Part shown: positions 8,887 through 18,020 of the stretch, piece by piece
Layout: each line of letters begins with the position of its first letter
Numbering within the stretch: position 1 is the stretch's first letter
NCBI GenBank assembly: GCA_963700475.1
Contig: CAVOXR010000005.1
Span: 248,001-312,000 of the forward strand
Source of the DNA: Prado023 sp963700475
GTDB lineage: Bacteria > Actinomycetota > Actinomycetes > S36-B12 > CAIYMF01
Direction: 5' to 3'
Length of the DNA stretch: 64,000 nucleotides
Translations under genes and position numbers: made by a program
The notes under the pieces: generated by a model
The model's input: only the letters and a program-made list of their open reading frames with translations
What the model was told of the DNA's origin: nothing
Databases searched by the model: none

Positions 8887-9456
8887 GCCGGGACTGCGTC
8901 ACCCGCAGCAACCAGCGAGTGTCCGAGGTTGCGGAGATCCATCTGCGTGATCTGCTCCACGCTCCACGGGCTCAGCAGCCAGGGGCTGTGGGTGGCCACG
9001 TCAGACAGGGCTCCCGGGTCGACCCAGCGGAACTCCATGACCTCCGCCGGGTCGGGGTCCACGCCGCCCACGAGCGTCGCCACGAAGACGGGGCACACCT
9101 CGTTCTCCCGGATGCCCGACGCGTCGACGGCCTCGTAGCGGAAGTCGGGCAGGACCGGTGCGATCGCCGTGGCACGGGCACCGAGCTCGTCAGCCAGGCG
9201 GCGTTCGATCGCGTCCTCGAAGTGCTCACCGGGTCTGGGGTGCCCGCAACACGCATTGGTCCACACACCCGGCCACGTCCGCTTCGTGAGCGCGCGTCGG
9301 GTCATCAGGACCAGGCCCTCCGCATCGACGACGTAGCAGGAGAATGCCAGGTGCAGGGGGGTGCTCCGACCGTGGATCGTGGTGCGGTCAGCAGTGCCGC
9401 AGGGCTGGCCCCCAGCGTCGAGGAGGACGACGAGGTCCGCGGTCTCGGTGATTCAT
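8880..9456 (-). CDS. idi: Isopentenyl-diphosphate delta-isomerase, Nudix type (frameshift at start)
   Basis: Interconverts IPP and DMAPP for isoprenoid synthesis. The catalytic cysteine loop is NACCGHPRPGE, the catalytic glutamate region is ENEVCPVF, and the Nudix region (EDAIERRLADELG) is present. The usual N-terminal residues (ADLVVLLDAGGQPCGTADR and then HLAFSCYVV) are coded in frame upstream of the internal ATG at 9305, so the true start is further out. The frame reaches a TGA at 9455-9453, one base out of register with an ATG at 9456. That ATG has CAGGAT exactly six bases upstream. The span is one base too long, so a one-base insertion just after the start codon (ATGAATC for ATGATC) is the simplest reading. 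Confidence 0.85.
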
Positions 9457-9502
9457 CCCCCCATCCTGCCGCGAGACCGGGAAGTCCGCCTCCGCCCACG
9501 CC

Positions 9503-10324
9503 CTAGCCGTCGCCGCGGCGACGCCAGCGGAAGAAGCCCCACGCCAACAGGGCGCTCAGGATCGTCCAGACCATCAGCACCATCGCCACCCGCGGCATCT
9601 CGAAGGTCCCGACGACCTCCAGGACCTCAGCGCCTTCGGGCAGGAACACGTAGCGCATGCCCTGCGTAAGCCACTTCAGCGGGAACAGCGCAGCGAACTG
9701 CTGCATCCACTCGGGCAGCTGGTTGTAGGCGAAGAACACCCCGGAGGTGAACTGCAGGACGAGGATGATCGGGGTCACGATGGCTGACGCGCCCTTGCCC
9801 GACTTGGGCACGGAGGAGAAGGCCAGGCCCAGCAGGGTCCAGGTGGTCAGGCCGAGGACGCTGAGCCACAGCAGCGCGCCCCACTTGGCCGGCGTGCTCG
9901 GCATCTCGACGTCGAACAGCAGCACGCCGATGCCCATCAGCAGGATCATCTGGATCACGTAGACGATGCAGACCTGGCCGATCTTGCCGATGAAGTACGC
10001 GCTCTTGGGCATCGGGGTTCCCTCGAGGCGCTTCAGCGTGCCCTCGTCGCGCTCCTGCGGGATCCCGATCGCCAGGTTCTGGAAGCTGGTGTAGACGATG
10101 CCGGAGGCGATCATGCCGGCTACGAAGTACTGCGCGAACGTGATCCCGGTGTCGCCGAGCTCCTGGTTGCCGAAGACGGACCCGAAGACGAGCATCAGGA
10201 TCATCGGCAGTGCAAGCGTGAAGACGAACGCCTCACGGTCGCGGAACAGCTGCTTGAGCTCGATCCCGATGCGCGACAGTCCGATGGACAGCGTCCCTGG
10301 CGGGCGCAGCTCCGAGGTGCTCAT
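9503..10324 (-). CDS. ABC-2 type exporter permease
   Basis: A six-helix ABC-2 permease of 273 residues with the family's KQLFRDREAFVFTLALPMILML start, the middle DEGTLKRLEGTP motif, and the late FTSGVFFAYNQLPEWMQ loop. Its ATG (10324) overlaps the stop of the ATPase gene as ATGA, so the two are translationally coupled. The substrate is unknown. The pair lies at the 3' end of the hydroxyproline gene run, 20 bp after the epimerase gene, so it may be expressed with that pathway. Confidence 0.9.
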   Translation of the reverse strand: MSTSELRPPGTLSIGLSRIGIELKQLFRDREAFVFTLALPMILMLVFGSVFGNQELGDTGITFAQYFVAGMIASGIVYTSFQNLAIGIPQERDEGTLKRLEGTPMPKSAYFIGKIGQVCIVYVIQMILLMGIGVLLFDVEMPSTPAKWGALLWLSVLGLTTWTLLGLAFSSVPKSGKGASAIVTPIILVLQFTSGVFFAYNQLPEWMQQFAALFPLKWLTQGMRYVFLPEGAEVLEVVGTFEMPRVAMVLMVWTILSALLAWGFFRWRRRGDG

Positions 10325-11184
10325 GGGCGCTCCTCGACGATCGGCTCGTCGACGAGGCTCAGGTACATGTCCTCCAAGGTGGGTCGGGTCACCGCGAGGT
10401 TGGGCACCTCGCCGCCGAACCGCGCTGCCAGCTCGCCGACCACCGCAGTGGGGGTGTCGGTCTCCTGCGATCGCGGCTCGCCGTCCTCGGTCCAGCTCAC
10501 CCGAGTGCTGCCGGTGTGCCTGCCGCCGAGCTCGTGGGGCTGGTCGAACGCCACCAGCCGGCCGCGGTTGATGACGCCCACCATGTCGGCCAGGGCCTCG
10601 GCCTCGTCCAGGTAGTGCGTGGTCAGCAGGATCGTGACCCCTTCGGACTTGAGGGACTCGATGAGCGCCCAGAACTCGCGGCGGGCCTCCGGATCGAACC
10701 CCGTGGTCGGCTCGTCGAGGAACAACAGCTCCGGGCGGCCGATGATGCCCAGGCCCACGTCCAGGCGCCGCCGCTGGCCACCTGACAGGGTCCGGCCGCG
10801 GGCATCGGCCTTCTCGGTCAGCCCGACCCGGTCGAGGACCTCGTCCACCGAGCGGGCGTCCGGGTAGTACCCGGCGAAATGGCTCAGCGACTCCCGGACC
10901 GTCAGCTCGCCGAGGTCGCCCACCTGCTGCAGCACGATGCCGACGCGCGTGCGCCACCGACGGTCGGCCTTCGCCGGGTCCACGCCGAGCACGTGCACGT
11001 CGCCGGCGTCGCGGTTCCGGTAGCCCTCGAGGATCTCGGTCGTGGTGGTCTTGCCCGCCCCGTTGGGGCCAAGGAGCGCGACGCACTGGCCGCGCTCGAC
11101 CTGCAGGTCGAGGCCATCCACCGCCCGCAACCTGCCGTAGGCCTTGGCCAGGCCCGTGACCTGGATCGCCGGTTCACCGTCCAC
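10321..11184 (-). CDS. ABC transporter ATP-binding protein (partner of 9503 permease)
   Basis: A daunorubicin-resistance/ABC-2 type ATPase: Walker A GPNGAGKTTT, signature LSGGQRRRLD, Walker B LLFLDEPTTGFD, H-loop TTHYLDEAE. The GTG at 11184 (VDGEPAIQVTGLAKAYG) is preferred because the longer open frame to 11277 would run 73 bp into the epimerase gene and adds residues unlike the family. With the permease it makes a half-and-half exporter. Walker motifs are intact, so it should be active. Confidence 0.88.
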   Translation of the reverse strand: MDGEPAIQVTGLAKAYGRLRAVDGLDLQVERGQCVALLGPNGAGKTTTTEILEGYRNRDAGDVHVLGVDPAKADRRWRTRVGIVLQQVGDLGELTVRESLSHFAGYYPDARSVDEVLDRVGLTEKADARGRTLSGGQRRRLDVGLGIIGRPELLFLDEPTTGFDPEARREFWALIESLKSEGVTILLTTHYLDEAEALADMVGVINRGRLVAFDQPHELGGRHTGSTRVSWTEDGEPRSQETDTPTAVVGELAARFGGEVPNLAVTRPTLEDMYLSLVDEPIVEERP

Positions 11185-11204
11185 GTCAATGAGTCTTGCA
11201 GACC

Positions 11205-12209
11205 TCAGCCAAGCAGGAACCCGGTGGGGAACGGGTCGGTCGGGTCCAGGACGTACTGGGACGTCCCGGTGATCCACGCGCTGCCGGTGATCGTGGGCAC
11301 GACGGCATCGAGCCCAGCCACGGTGGTCGATTCCACCAACCGCCCGATGAAGGGGCGGTCGAGCAGGGACGTGTTGATGAAGTCCGCATCCAGCCCGAGC
11401 AGGCCACGGGCGTGCAGCTGGGCCATCCGGGCGCTCGTGCCAGTGCCGCAGGGGGAGCGGTCGAAGTACCCGGGCTGGATCACCATCGCGTGCCGGGAGT
11501 GCTCGGCGGTCGACCCGGGGGCGACGAGCTGCGCGTGGTGGCAGCCGTGGATCCCCGGCTCACCGGGATGCACCGGGGGAGCCGCCACGTCAATCGCGTC
11601 CATCAGGGCCAGGCCGAACGCCATGAGCTCACGGGCGTGCTCCCGGCCGAACGGGACACCGACCTCCTCCAGCTCGACGATCGCGTAGAAGTTGCCGCCG
11701 AAGGCCATGTCGTAGCGCACCTGGCCGTACCCGGGCACGTCGACGTGGGCGTCGAGTGCGGTCGCGAAGGACGCCACGTTGCGGATGGTCACGCGCTCGG
11801 CGCGGCCGTCGTGCACCGCGACCTCGGCGACGACGAGCCCCGCGGGGGTGTCCAGGCGGATCGTCGTCGTCGGCTCCTGGACCTCGACCATCCCGGTCTC
11901 GACGAGCACCGTGGCCACGCCGATCGTGCCGTGCCCGCACATCGGCAGGCACCCGGCGACCTCGATGTAGAGCACACCCCAGTCCGCATCCGGGCGCGTC
12001 GGAGGCTGCAGGATCGCCCCGCTCATCGCGCCGTGGCCGCGCGGCTCGTACATGAGGAACGTGCGCAGGTCGTCGCGCTCGTGGATCAGGTGCTGGCGGC
12101 GGGCCTCCATCGTGTCGCCGGGGATGACGCCCACCCCACCGACGACCACGCGGGTGGGCATGCCCTCGGTGTGCGACTCGACGCAGTGCAGCACCTTCGT
12201 GGACCTCAT
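11205..12209 (-). CDS. Proline racemase family, likely 4-hydroxyproline 2-epimerase
   Basis: The 334-residue protein has the two catalytic cysteines of the racemase fold, in MCGHGTIG (first half) and SPCGTGTSA (second half), where one cysteine deprotonates C-alpha and the other reprotonates it. Both being Cys argues for racemase/epimerase and against the Thr-containing dehydratase branch. Next to a D-amino-acid oxidase and a DapA-family deaminase it is most likely the epimerase turning trans-4-hydroxy-L-proline into the cis-D form. Its ATG overlaps the oxidase stop (ATGA), indicating one operon. Proline racemase activity cannot be excluded from sequence. Confidence 0.85.
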   Translation of the reverse strand: MRSTKVLHCVESHTEGMPTRVVVGGVGVIPGDTMEARRQHLIHERDDLRTFLMYEPRGHGAMSGAILQPPTRPDADWGVLYIEVAGCLPMCGHGTIGVATVLVETGMVEVQEPTTTIRLDTPAGLVVAEVAVHDGRAERVTIRNVASFATALDAHVDVPGYGQVRYDMAFGGNFYAIVELEEVGVPFGREHARELMAFGLALMDAIDVAAPPVHPGEPGIHGCHHAQLVAPGSTAEHSRHAMVIQPGYFDRSPCGTGTSARMAQLHARGLLGLDADFINTSLLDRPFIGRLVESTTVAGLDAVVPTITGSAWITGTSQYVLDPTDPFPTGFLLG

Positions 12210-13472
12210 CGCACCCTCCTGGGCAGTCGGCCGAACCTCGTGGGGGACAGCGGCGCGACGTCGATGGGCGGTTCCTCGCCGGCGACCATCGCGGCGACCA
12301 GCTCGCCGGTGCCGGGGCCGGTCGTGGTGCCGAGCATCCCATGGCCGGAGGCGACCACGACCGGTGAACCCGGGGCGATCCGGCCGATCATCGGCAGGCC
12401 GTCAGGGGTGGCGGGGCGCAGGCCGCTCCAGGGCTGGGTGGCGCGGGCATCAGCGGGCAGCGTCAGGGCTGCGCGGGCCCCGCTGAGCAGTGCGTCGGTG
12501 CGCGAGTGCGGGGATGCCACGGTCGGACGGGTCGGTCAGCTCGAAGCGCCCCGTGATCCGCAGGCCGGTGCCCATGGGGGTGACCGCGAGGCGCTGGTCC
12601 ATGAGCAGCAGCGGTCGGTGCGGAACCTCGGGCACGTCGGGCACGGTGACGCTGTAGCCCTTGGCCGGCATGATCGGCAGGCGGGGGGACCAGCCGTCCG
12701 CGGCAGGGACGGTCGCGGCGAGCGCCGGCGTCCAGACCCCCGCGGCGAGCACCACCTGGTCGGCCGGGATCGGGCGGTCATCGGTGAGCACGGCCGTGGG
12801 GCCGGTGGCGATGCCGGTGACGGTGGCGGTGCGGAACTGCGCACCATGCGCCGTGGCCTCGGCGCGCAGGGCGTCGAGCAGCAGGGCCGGGTTGAGCCGA
12901 CCGTCGCGGGTCAGCAGGATCGCCCCGACGGCGTCGTGCACCAGGGGTTCGGCCTCGCGCAGGGTGTCGAGGGGCATCTCCTCGGCCGGGTACCCCAGCT
13001 CGCGCATGTGCGCGGCCTCGTGACGGGCTGCCTCCAGGCTCTCAGGCCTGGTGAACACCTGGATCAGGCCGTCGCGGGCGTGGTCCAGCTCGACGCCGGC
13101 CGCGAGGAGACGGTCCACCTCGGTCATCGAGGTCCCCAGCAGCCATTCGAGGGCCGGCGCCCCCAGGCGCACGTTCGCCTCGGTGCTGGACGCGGCGAAC
13201 TGCGCCAGCCAGGGGGCCAGCTGGCGACGCAGGCGCGGGTTGATCGCGAACGCCCCGTCGCGGCGGGCCAACGACCGGAGCCCGGCTCCGACCATGCCCG
13301 GCGACGCGAACGGGATGATGTGGCTGGGCACCAGGTGCCCGGCGTTCGCCGCCGACGACCCCTCGCGGGGCGCGCCGATGTCCAGGACGGTCACCTCGGC
13401 ACCACGGCGAGCCAGCGACGATGCGACCGACGCCCCGATGATCCCGCCGCCCACGACGACGACGCGGCTCAC
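12206..13472 (-). CDS. FAD-dependent D-amino-acid oxidase/dehydrogenase (frameshifted)
   Basis: A DAO-family flavoenzyme: N-terminal dinucleotide motif VVGGGIIGASVA, the substrate-domain motif GRFELTD, and the C-terminal FAD-contact region TPDGLPMIGR...GHGMLGTT. The C-terminal ~100 residues are in a different frame from the rest, with the switch near 12512. The span is one base over a multiple of three. The GTG start at 13472 overlaps the stop of the upstream fusion gene as GTGA. In this context it would oxidise cis-4-hydroxy-D-proline to the pyrroline carboxylate, the step between the epimerase and the deaminase. Other D-amino acids are possible substrates. Confidence 0.83.
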
Positions 13473-15859
13473 CAGCGGACCTTCAACCACGTCGTCTTGG
13501 TCTCGGAGTACTGCTCCAGGGAGTCCAGGCCCTTGTCGCGGCCCCCGAACCCGGACTGCTTGTAGCCGCCGAACGGGGTCGTGATGTCGCCCTCGGAGTA
13601 GCAGTTGATCGACACCGTGCCGGCCTTGAGCATCCGGGCCACCCGGTGGGCGGCGTCGATGTCGTCGCTCCACAGCGAGGCGGCCAGGCCGTAGGACGTG
13701 GCGTTGGCAAGGGCGATCGCCTCCTCCTCGGTGTCGAAGGGGATCACGGCCACGATCGGCCCGAAGATCTCCTCGGTGGCGACGACCGAGTCCGGCGGGA
13801 CGTCGTCGAGCACGGTCGGGGAGAAGTACCAGCCCCCGGTCTCCTCGAGGACCGGCCCGCCGCCGAAGGCCACCCGGGCGCCGTCGGCCACCCCGCGTGC
13901 CACGTATCCGGCGGACCGCCCGCAGGCGGCCGGGTCGATCAGTGGGCCGACCTGCGTGCGCGGCTCGGTCGGGTCTCCCACGCGCAGGTCGGCCGTCGCC
14001 TCGACGAGTCGCTCCACCAGTCCGGCCTGCAGCGAGCGGTGCACCAGGATCCGGGACCCGGCCGAGCAGTTCTCGCCCATGTTCCAGAACGCGGCCTTGA
14101 CTGCCTCGGCAGCTACTTCGTCGAGGTCGCGCACGGACTCGAGAACGACCTGCGGGCTCTTGCCGCCGCACTCCAGCGTCACCCGCTTGAGGTTCGAGCG
14201 CGCCGCGTACTCGAGGAAGTACCGACCCACCTCGGTCGAGCCCGTGAACGTCACCATGTCGACGTCCGGGTGCAGGCCGAGCGCCCTGCCAGCTTCCTCG
14301 CCGAGCCCGGGCAGGACATTGAGCACGCCCTTGGGCAGCCCGGCGTCGCGGCCGAGCTCGGCGAGCAGGAGTGCGGCCATGCTCGTCTGCTCCGCAGGCT
14401 TGACCACCACGGAGTTGCCCATCGCCAGGGCCGGGGCCACCTTCCAGGCGAACATCTGGGTCGGGAAGTTCCACGGGATCACCGCGCCGACCACGCCGAT
14501 CGGCTCGCGGGTGATCCGTGCCACCACGTCGATGCCCGTCGGCGCGACGCGGTCGTAGACCTTGTCGATGGCCTCGGCGAACCACCGGAACGTCTCGGCG
14601 GACTCAGGGATGTCGCCCTCGCGGCAGTCGGTGATCGGCTTGCCGGCCTCCAGCGAGTCCAGCCGGGCGAGGTCCTCGGTGTGCCGCTCGATGAGCTTGG
14701 CGAACCGGGTCAGGACCCGGCGGCGGTGTGCGGGGTGCGCGCGTGACCACTCGCCGCGCTCGAAGACCTCGCGGGCTGCGGCCACGGCCCGGTCGACGTC
14801 CTCGGCTCCGCAGGCGGCGACCGTGGCGATGACCTGGCCGGTGGCGGGGTTGTGCACCTCCATGGTCGCGCCGCTGGCAGCCGGCACGAATGCGCCGTTG
14901 ATGTAGGCGTGGGTGTGCATGGGGAGCGGGCTGGCGTCCGGTGCCAGCGGTCCGTGGGTGGTGGTCGAGGGCAGGGCCTCGGTCTGGCCCAGCGCGATCG
15001 CCAGGCGGGTGGCAACCTCATGGGCCTCTGAGGCGTCGAGTGCAGCCAACGGCGGGCGGGGGGGTCCGACGTTCACCCCCCGCAGCTCCAGGGCGTGGCG
15101 GACCTTCGGCGTGTAGTGCGTGCGCTCGGCGCTGCGCAGCATGGGCATCATCTGCTTCTGCCACGCCCACGCGGTGGCGGTGTCGCCGGCAAGTGCGGCC
15201 GCGAGCAGGGCGACATGCTCGGCGGGCAGGGCGTTGGCCACCCCGCCGATCCACGAGTCGACGCCCATCTCGAAGTAGCGCATCGCGATCGAGTCCGCGC
15301 CGCACACGATGGGCAGGTCGGCGCCGTACCGACGGCGCAGGCGGCGGACACGGGTCAGGTCGCCCGAGGCCTCCTTGATCCCCACGACCAGCGGGTCGGA
15401 GGCGACGGCGTCCAGGGCCTTCTCCGTGAACGAGACGCCGGTGCGGTCGGGGTAGTCGTAGAGAACGGTCGGCAGCGGGGCCGCGTCCAGCACCGCCCGC
15501 ACGTGCCGCCCGAGCTCCTCAGGCGTGGGCAGCACGTAGGCGGGGGCCGCCACCATCAGCCCGTCGGCTCCGCACTCCTGGGCAAGTCGCGCCTGCGCCA
15601 GCGCCTCCCGGGTGGCCGTGCCGCCGACGCCGACGAGCACGGGGACGCGCCCTGCCGCGGCGGCGATCACAGCGTCGATGACCGCGCGTCGCTCACCGAG
15701 GTCCAGTGCATACCCCTCGCCCGTGGTGCCTGCGGCGACGAGCCCGGACACACCCCCGGCCAGCACGAACTCGACCAGCGGGCCGAACCCGTCGAGGGCC
15801 AGGGCGCCGTCCTCGTCGAAGGGGGTGACGAGGGGCACGATCACGCCGGGAAATGTCAT
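13469..15859 (-). CDS. Fusion: DapA-family deaminase + aldehyde dehydrogenase
   Basis: One 796-residue frame holds two complete enzymes. Residues 1-305 are a DHDPS/N-acetylneuraminate-lyase barrel with GTTGE, the tyrosine in LYDYPDRTG and the Schiff-base lysine in VGIKEASG. Residues 314-796 are a full-length aldehyde dehydrogenase with PWNFP, the FTGST cofactor loop, glutamate in LECGGKSP and catalytic cysteine in GENCSAGS. A short Pro/Thr-rich linker joins them. No reading frame near the junction (14900-14960) has a stop, and the internal ATG at 14920 lacks a Shine-Dalgarno, so the fusion is not explained by one indel. The natural reading is pyrroline-4-hydroxy-2-carboxylate deaminase followed by alpha-ketoglutarate-semialdehyde dehydrogenase. 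A keto-deoxyglucarate dehydratase plus the same dehydrogenase is the alternative. CAGAAT lies seven bases before the ATG. Confidence 0.85.
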   Translation of the reverse strand: MTFPGVIVPLVTPFDEDGALALDGFGPLVEFVLAGGVSGLVAAGTTGEGYALDLGERRAVIDAVIAAAAGRVPVLVGVGGTATREALAQARLAQECGADGLMVAAPAYVLPTPEELGRHVRAVLDAAPLPTVLYDYPDRTGVSFTEKALDAVASDPLVVGIKEASGDLTRVRRLRRRYGADLPIVCGADSIAMRYFEMGVDSWIGGVANALPAEHVALLAAALAGDTATAWAWQKQMMPMLRSAERTHYTPKVRHALELRGVNVGPPRPPLAALDASEAHEVATRLAIALGQTEALPSTTTHGPLAPDASPLPMHTHAYINGAFVPAASGATMEVHNPATGQVIATVAACGAEDVDRAVAAAREVFERGEWSRAHPAHRRRVLTRFAKLIERHTEDLARLDSLEAGKPITDCREGDIPESAETFRWFAEAIDKVYDRVAPTGIDVVARITREPIGVVGAVIPWNFPTQMFAWKVAPALAMGNSVVVKPAEQTSMAALLLAELGRDAGLPKGVLNVLPGLGEEAGRALGLHPDVDMVTFTGSTEVGRYFLEYAARSNLKRVTLECGGKSPQVVLESVRDLDEVAAEAVKAAFWNMGENCSAGSRILVHRSLQAGLVERLVEATADLRVGDPTEPRTQVGPLIDPAACGRSAGYVARGVADGARVAFGGGPVLEETGGWYFSPTVLDDVPPDSVVATEEIFGPIVAVIPFDTEEEAIALANATSYGLAASLWSDDIDAAHRVARMLKAGTVSINCYSEGDITTPFGGYKQSGFGGRDKGLDSLEQYSETKTTWLKVRW

Positions 15860-15938
15860 GGGGGCGATTCTGCCGCCTGCCGCGCGCACGAGGTCGGGCG
15901 GGAACCCATCGCCGTCGGGCCGCAGCCGTGGGACCATC

Positions 15939-17166
15939 GTGGACGTGTCCCGCCTGGCTGCACGTGCGCGCATCCTCACCGCCGCCGTGATCCTGCTTGC
16001 GGGGTGCTCGAGTCCTTCGTCACCTCCGACGCCAGGACCGTCAGCCAGCGCGTCGAACCTGCACGCGGGTGCCGGCCCGACGACTCCGACAGGCGCCGCC
16101 GGCGGGATCATGGAGGTCTCGTCCCGGGACCTTCCGGGAGGGGGACGTGAGCTGAGCCTGCCCCTGCCCGAGGGCCCCTACACACCGTCGGCGCCCAGCG
16201 GTGGCACCGACGACTACCACTGCTTCCTGCTGGATCCGGGCATCACATCCGACACCTTCCTCTCCGGGGTCGAGGTGGTCCCGGGCAACGCCGCCGTCGT
16301 CCACCACGCGATCCTGTTCCACGTTCCGGCCGACCAGGCAGCTGCCGCCGAGCGCGTGGATGCCGAGTCCCCGGGGCAGGGGTGGACGTGCTTCGGCGGA
16401 AGTGGGATCCCCGCGGGCGGGGGAGCAGGATCCCAGCTCGCGGACGCCGGCTGGCTCGGTGCGTGGGCTCCCGGTGGCGAGCCGGTGTCCTACGGGGATC
16501 GGGCCGGCATGCCCATGGGTGCCGGATCGCGGGTGGTCCTGCAGCTGCACTACAACCTCCTCGCCGGTGATGGACCGGACTCGTCAGGGGTGCGACTGAA
16601 GCTCGCCGCGCCGGGATCGGACCTCGTCCCGCTACGGACCGTCCTCTTGGTCGCCCCGGTGGAGCTCGCGTGCACAGATGAGGAGATCGGGCCCCTGTGC
16701 GACCGGGACTACTCGCTCCAGGACCTCGCCACGAGGTTCGGGCCCGAGTCGCGGGACACCGTCGCCGGCCTCCAGCTGCTGTGTGGTGGGGGCACGTTCC
16801 GGCCCACGCCGTCGGCGACCCAGCAGTGCGACCGTCGGGTGACCAACGCCGATGACGATCTACTCCGTGGCCGGGCACATGCACCTGCTGGGCCGCAGCA
16901 TCCGCGTGACGCTCAACCCTGGCCAGGACTCGTCGCGCCGGCTGCTCGACATCCCGGTGTGGAACTTCGACGACCAGGGCGCGACACCCCTGGACCGTCC
17001 GGCTGCCGTCGGGTTCGGGGATGTGCTCCGGGTGCGCTGCACCTGGGATGCGGGACTGCGCTCGATGCTGCCGGCCCTCAGCGAGAGTCCGCCGCGGTAC
17101 GTGACCTGGGGTGAGGGGACCACCGACGAGATGTGCCTGGCGATCCTGACCGTCGGGGACTCGTGA
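15939..17166 (+). CDS. Copper type II monooxygenase-like lipoprotein (frameshifted)
   Basis: A predicted lipoprotein: a short basic start and the lipobox LLAGC, then a Ser/Pro-rich tether. The body resembles the peptidylglycine/dopamine-beta-monooxygenase fold. It shows a histidine pair in AVVHHAILFH, a QLHYN motif, HMH in SVAGHMHLLG, and a methionine near the end in DEMC, i.e. residues that serve as copper ligands in the animal enzymes. Paired cysteines occur throughout. The C-terminal part from HMH onward is in another frame; the switch is near 16850 and the span is one base over. Start is GTG 15939 or 15945. Substrate is unknown, and catalysis is not proven because bacterial members are mostly untested. 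Confidence 0.78.
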
Positions 17167-17170
17167 CCCC

Positions 17171-17971
17171 ATGCTGACGCCGACCTCGCTCGCCGCGGAG
17201 CTGACACTCCTTGGTGTCGTCCCCGGTGACCTGGTGTTCCTGCACGCCTCCCTGCGCCGGATCGGTCCCGTCGAGGGCGGCGCGCTCGGGGTCATCGAGG
17301 CCGTCGAGCGCTCGATCGGAGCCGACGGGACCCTGGTGATGATCCTCGGTGCGGCCAACGAGTGGGACTGGGTGAACGGCCATCCCGAGTCCGAGCGGGC
17401 GGCACTGCTGGCCGACGCCGAGCCGTTCGACAATGCGACCACGCCGGTCCTGCCCGAGGTGGGCGTGCTGGCCGAGGTGCTGCGCACCATGCCCGGAACG
17501 GTGGTCAACGACCACCCGGAGGGTCGGTTCGCCGCCCGCGGGCGACTGGCTCATGAGCTGCTGGACGACCTCCCGTGGGACGACTACTACGGTCCCGGCT
17601 CGGCGCTGGACCGGTTCGTGGCCGCCGGCGGCCGGGTCCTGCGCCTCGGCGCGAATCCGGACACCGTCTCGGTCCTGCACTTCGCCGAGTACTGCGCCGA
17701 CGTCCCTGACACGGTTCGGGTCCGGCGCCACCGCAAGGTGCTCGGCAAGGACGGACCGCGGATCGTCGTGGTCGAGTGCATGGATGACGAGAACGGGATC
17801 GTCCCCGACGGGCGGCAGCCCGAGGAGGACTACTTCGCGATCATCCTGCGCGAGTTCCTGGCCACGGGGCGGGCGACTGTCGGTCGGGTGGGTGGCGCGG
17901 ATGCGGAGCTCTTCGCGGCCGCCGACATCGTGGCCCTCGGGGCCGACTGGATGACGGCCAACCTGCGCTGA
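17171..17971 (+). CDS. AAC(3)-family aminoglycoside N-acetyltransferase homologue
   Basis: The 266-residue protein has the antibiotic_NAT fold motifs: FLHASLRRIG near the start, DGTLVM, the DHPEGRFAARG loop and AAGGRVLRLG followed by the conserved LHFAEYC. It would acetylate an amine with acetyl-CoA. It starts 4 bp after the lipoprotein gene, so it is likely co-transcribed. There is no nearby integrase, transposase or resistance cluster and base composition matches its neighbours, so this looks like a chromosomal homologue whose real substrate may not be a drug. Confidence 0.83.
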   Translation: MLTPTSLAAELTLLGVVPGDLVFLHASLRRIGPVEGGALGVIEAVERSIGADGTLVMILGAANEWDWVNGHPESERAALLADAEPFDNATTPVLPEVGVLAEVLRTMPGTVVNDHPEGRFAARGRLAHELLDDLPWDDYYGPGSALDRFVAAGGRVLRLGANPDTVSVLHFAEYCADVPDTVRVRRHRKVLGKDGPRIVVVECMDDENGIVPDGRQPEEDYFAIILREFLATGRATVGRVGGADAELFAAADIVALGADWMTANLR

Positions 17972-18020
17972 CCCGTCTGCACCACTGGGGATTCCGGCAC
18001 CGATGGGTGACGATGGAGGC

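Noticed and set aside
11196..13565. A 789-codon plus-strand open frame opposite the epimerase and oxidase genes
   Set aside because: The minus strand holds clear enzymes with active-site motifs; the plus-strand product has no domain and a composition typical of antisense in high-GC DNA.
17171..17971. A horizontally acquired resistance gene cassette
   Set aside because: No integrase, insertion sequence, att site or composition change is seen around the AAC(3)-family gene.
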